Assembly (NCBI GenBank): GCA_016875595.1
Contig: VGPI01000146.1
Location: 1-5,160, forward strand
Length of the DNA: 5,160 nucleotides
Direction: 5' to 3'
Source: Candidatus Cloacimonadota bacterium
Lineage (GTDB): Bacteria; Cloacimonadota; Cloacimonadia; Cloacimonadales; Cloacimonadaceae
The notes beneath the pieces are model-generated. The model did no database searches and was not told where the DNA came from. It saw only the letters and a list, made by a program, of their open reading frames with translations. The position numbers and the translations under genes are program-made. Shown in pieces: positions 4,918-5,160 of this stretch (its first letter is position 1; each line of letters begins with the position of its first letter).

Positions 4918-5160
4918 TGTTCCTAAAAGGAGTAGGCTTCACCTTTTGCTGCATATTACTTATACAGTTTTTGATCAAACATTACCCCATTATTAAGGAA
5001 ATGATATCCGATTTGTTTCTTCTTTTGAACAAACTCTTTAGAGGTTTATTTAGATTATTTAAACGAAAAGCAGTTGAGTTTAAATACACCAGTTGTATTG
5101 ATAGATTAAGAAAAAGGTTTAATGACAGTTCTATGAGTGATCTTTTAAACAAATGTAAGA
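4917..5160 (+). CDS. Membrane-anchored protein of unknown function, N-terminal part (runs off the window)
   Basis: The frame is open from ATG at 4917 (alternatives GTG 4911 and TTG 4914) to the end, 81 codons with no stop. Residues 5-20 (GVGFTFCCILLIQFLI) are a transmembrane helix or uncleaved signal anchor. Residues 25-51 form an amphipathic, then basic, segment ending LFRLFKRK, which suggests the remainder faces the cytoplasm. Residues 53-81 (from VEFKYTSCIDRL to DLLNKCK) start what looks like a soluble helical region. No catalytic motif is visible in this part. ATG overlaps the zinc-ribbon stop by one base, so the two are probably translated together. G+C is about 27% over the last 180 bases, with TTA, AGA and AAA frequent. 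I do not recognise the family. Confidence 0.75.
   Translation, partial: MFLKGVGFTFCCILLIQFLIKHYPIIKEMISDLFLLLNKLFRGLFRLFKRKAVEFKYTSCIDRLRKRFNDSSMSDLLNKCK

Noticed and set aside
1..5160. CRISPR array, tRNA, rRNA or transposase gene
   Set aside because: I saw no regularly spaced repeats, no cloverleaf with conserved T-loop, and no transposase motif.

Overview
The window has two unlike halves. Bases 1 to about 3980 form a tight, leftward (minus-strand) run of four genes that use CTG, CGC and CGG freely; three 60-base samples I counted by eye elsewhere suggest roughly 45-57% G+C for this half. From about 4330 to the end the DNA is A/T-rich (about 27% G+C by my count of the last 180 bases), is read rightward, and uses many TTA, ATA, AGA and AAA codons. 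Between them lies about 450 bases without a convincing gene, carrying a GC-rich 61-base palindromic repeat at 4261-4321.

Leftward block, in transcription order: a double zinc-ribbon/FHA protein (3971-3258), a VWA-transmembrane-FHA protein (3247-1691), a membrane-anchored PP2C-type phosphatase (1679-432) and the first 134 codons of an exported M48 metalloprotease (402 to beyond base 1). Gaps are 10, 11 and 29 bases and every start has a Shine-Dalgarno sequence, so this is almost certainly one operon. It reads as a phospho-threonine signalling unit: two FHA domains to bind phospho-Thr, a phosphatase to remove the phosphate, an extracytoplasmic VWA domain to sense or bind something outside the membrane, and an exported protease as a possible output. 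The matching Ser/Thr kinase is not in the window.

Rightward block: a short reading frame (4426-4641) whose sequence looks to me like only the C-terminal half of the Cap15 beta-barrel (the cyclic-nucleotide receptor of some CBASS antiphage systems), a 76-residue zinc-ribbon protein (4687-4917), and a membrane protein that overlaps it by one base and runs off the window (4917 onward). Composition and orientation suggest an acquired accessory or defence-type segment, joined to the housekeeping-like operon near the palindromic repeat.

Organism: a bacterium, probably Gram-negative or of an uncultured phylum. The FHA/VWA/PP2C set and the GC-rich palindrome remind me of Cloacimonadota-like genomes, but nothing here proves that and I hold it at low confidence.
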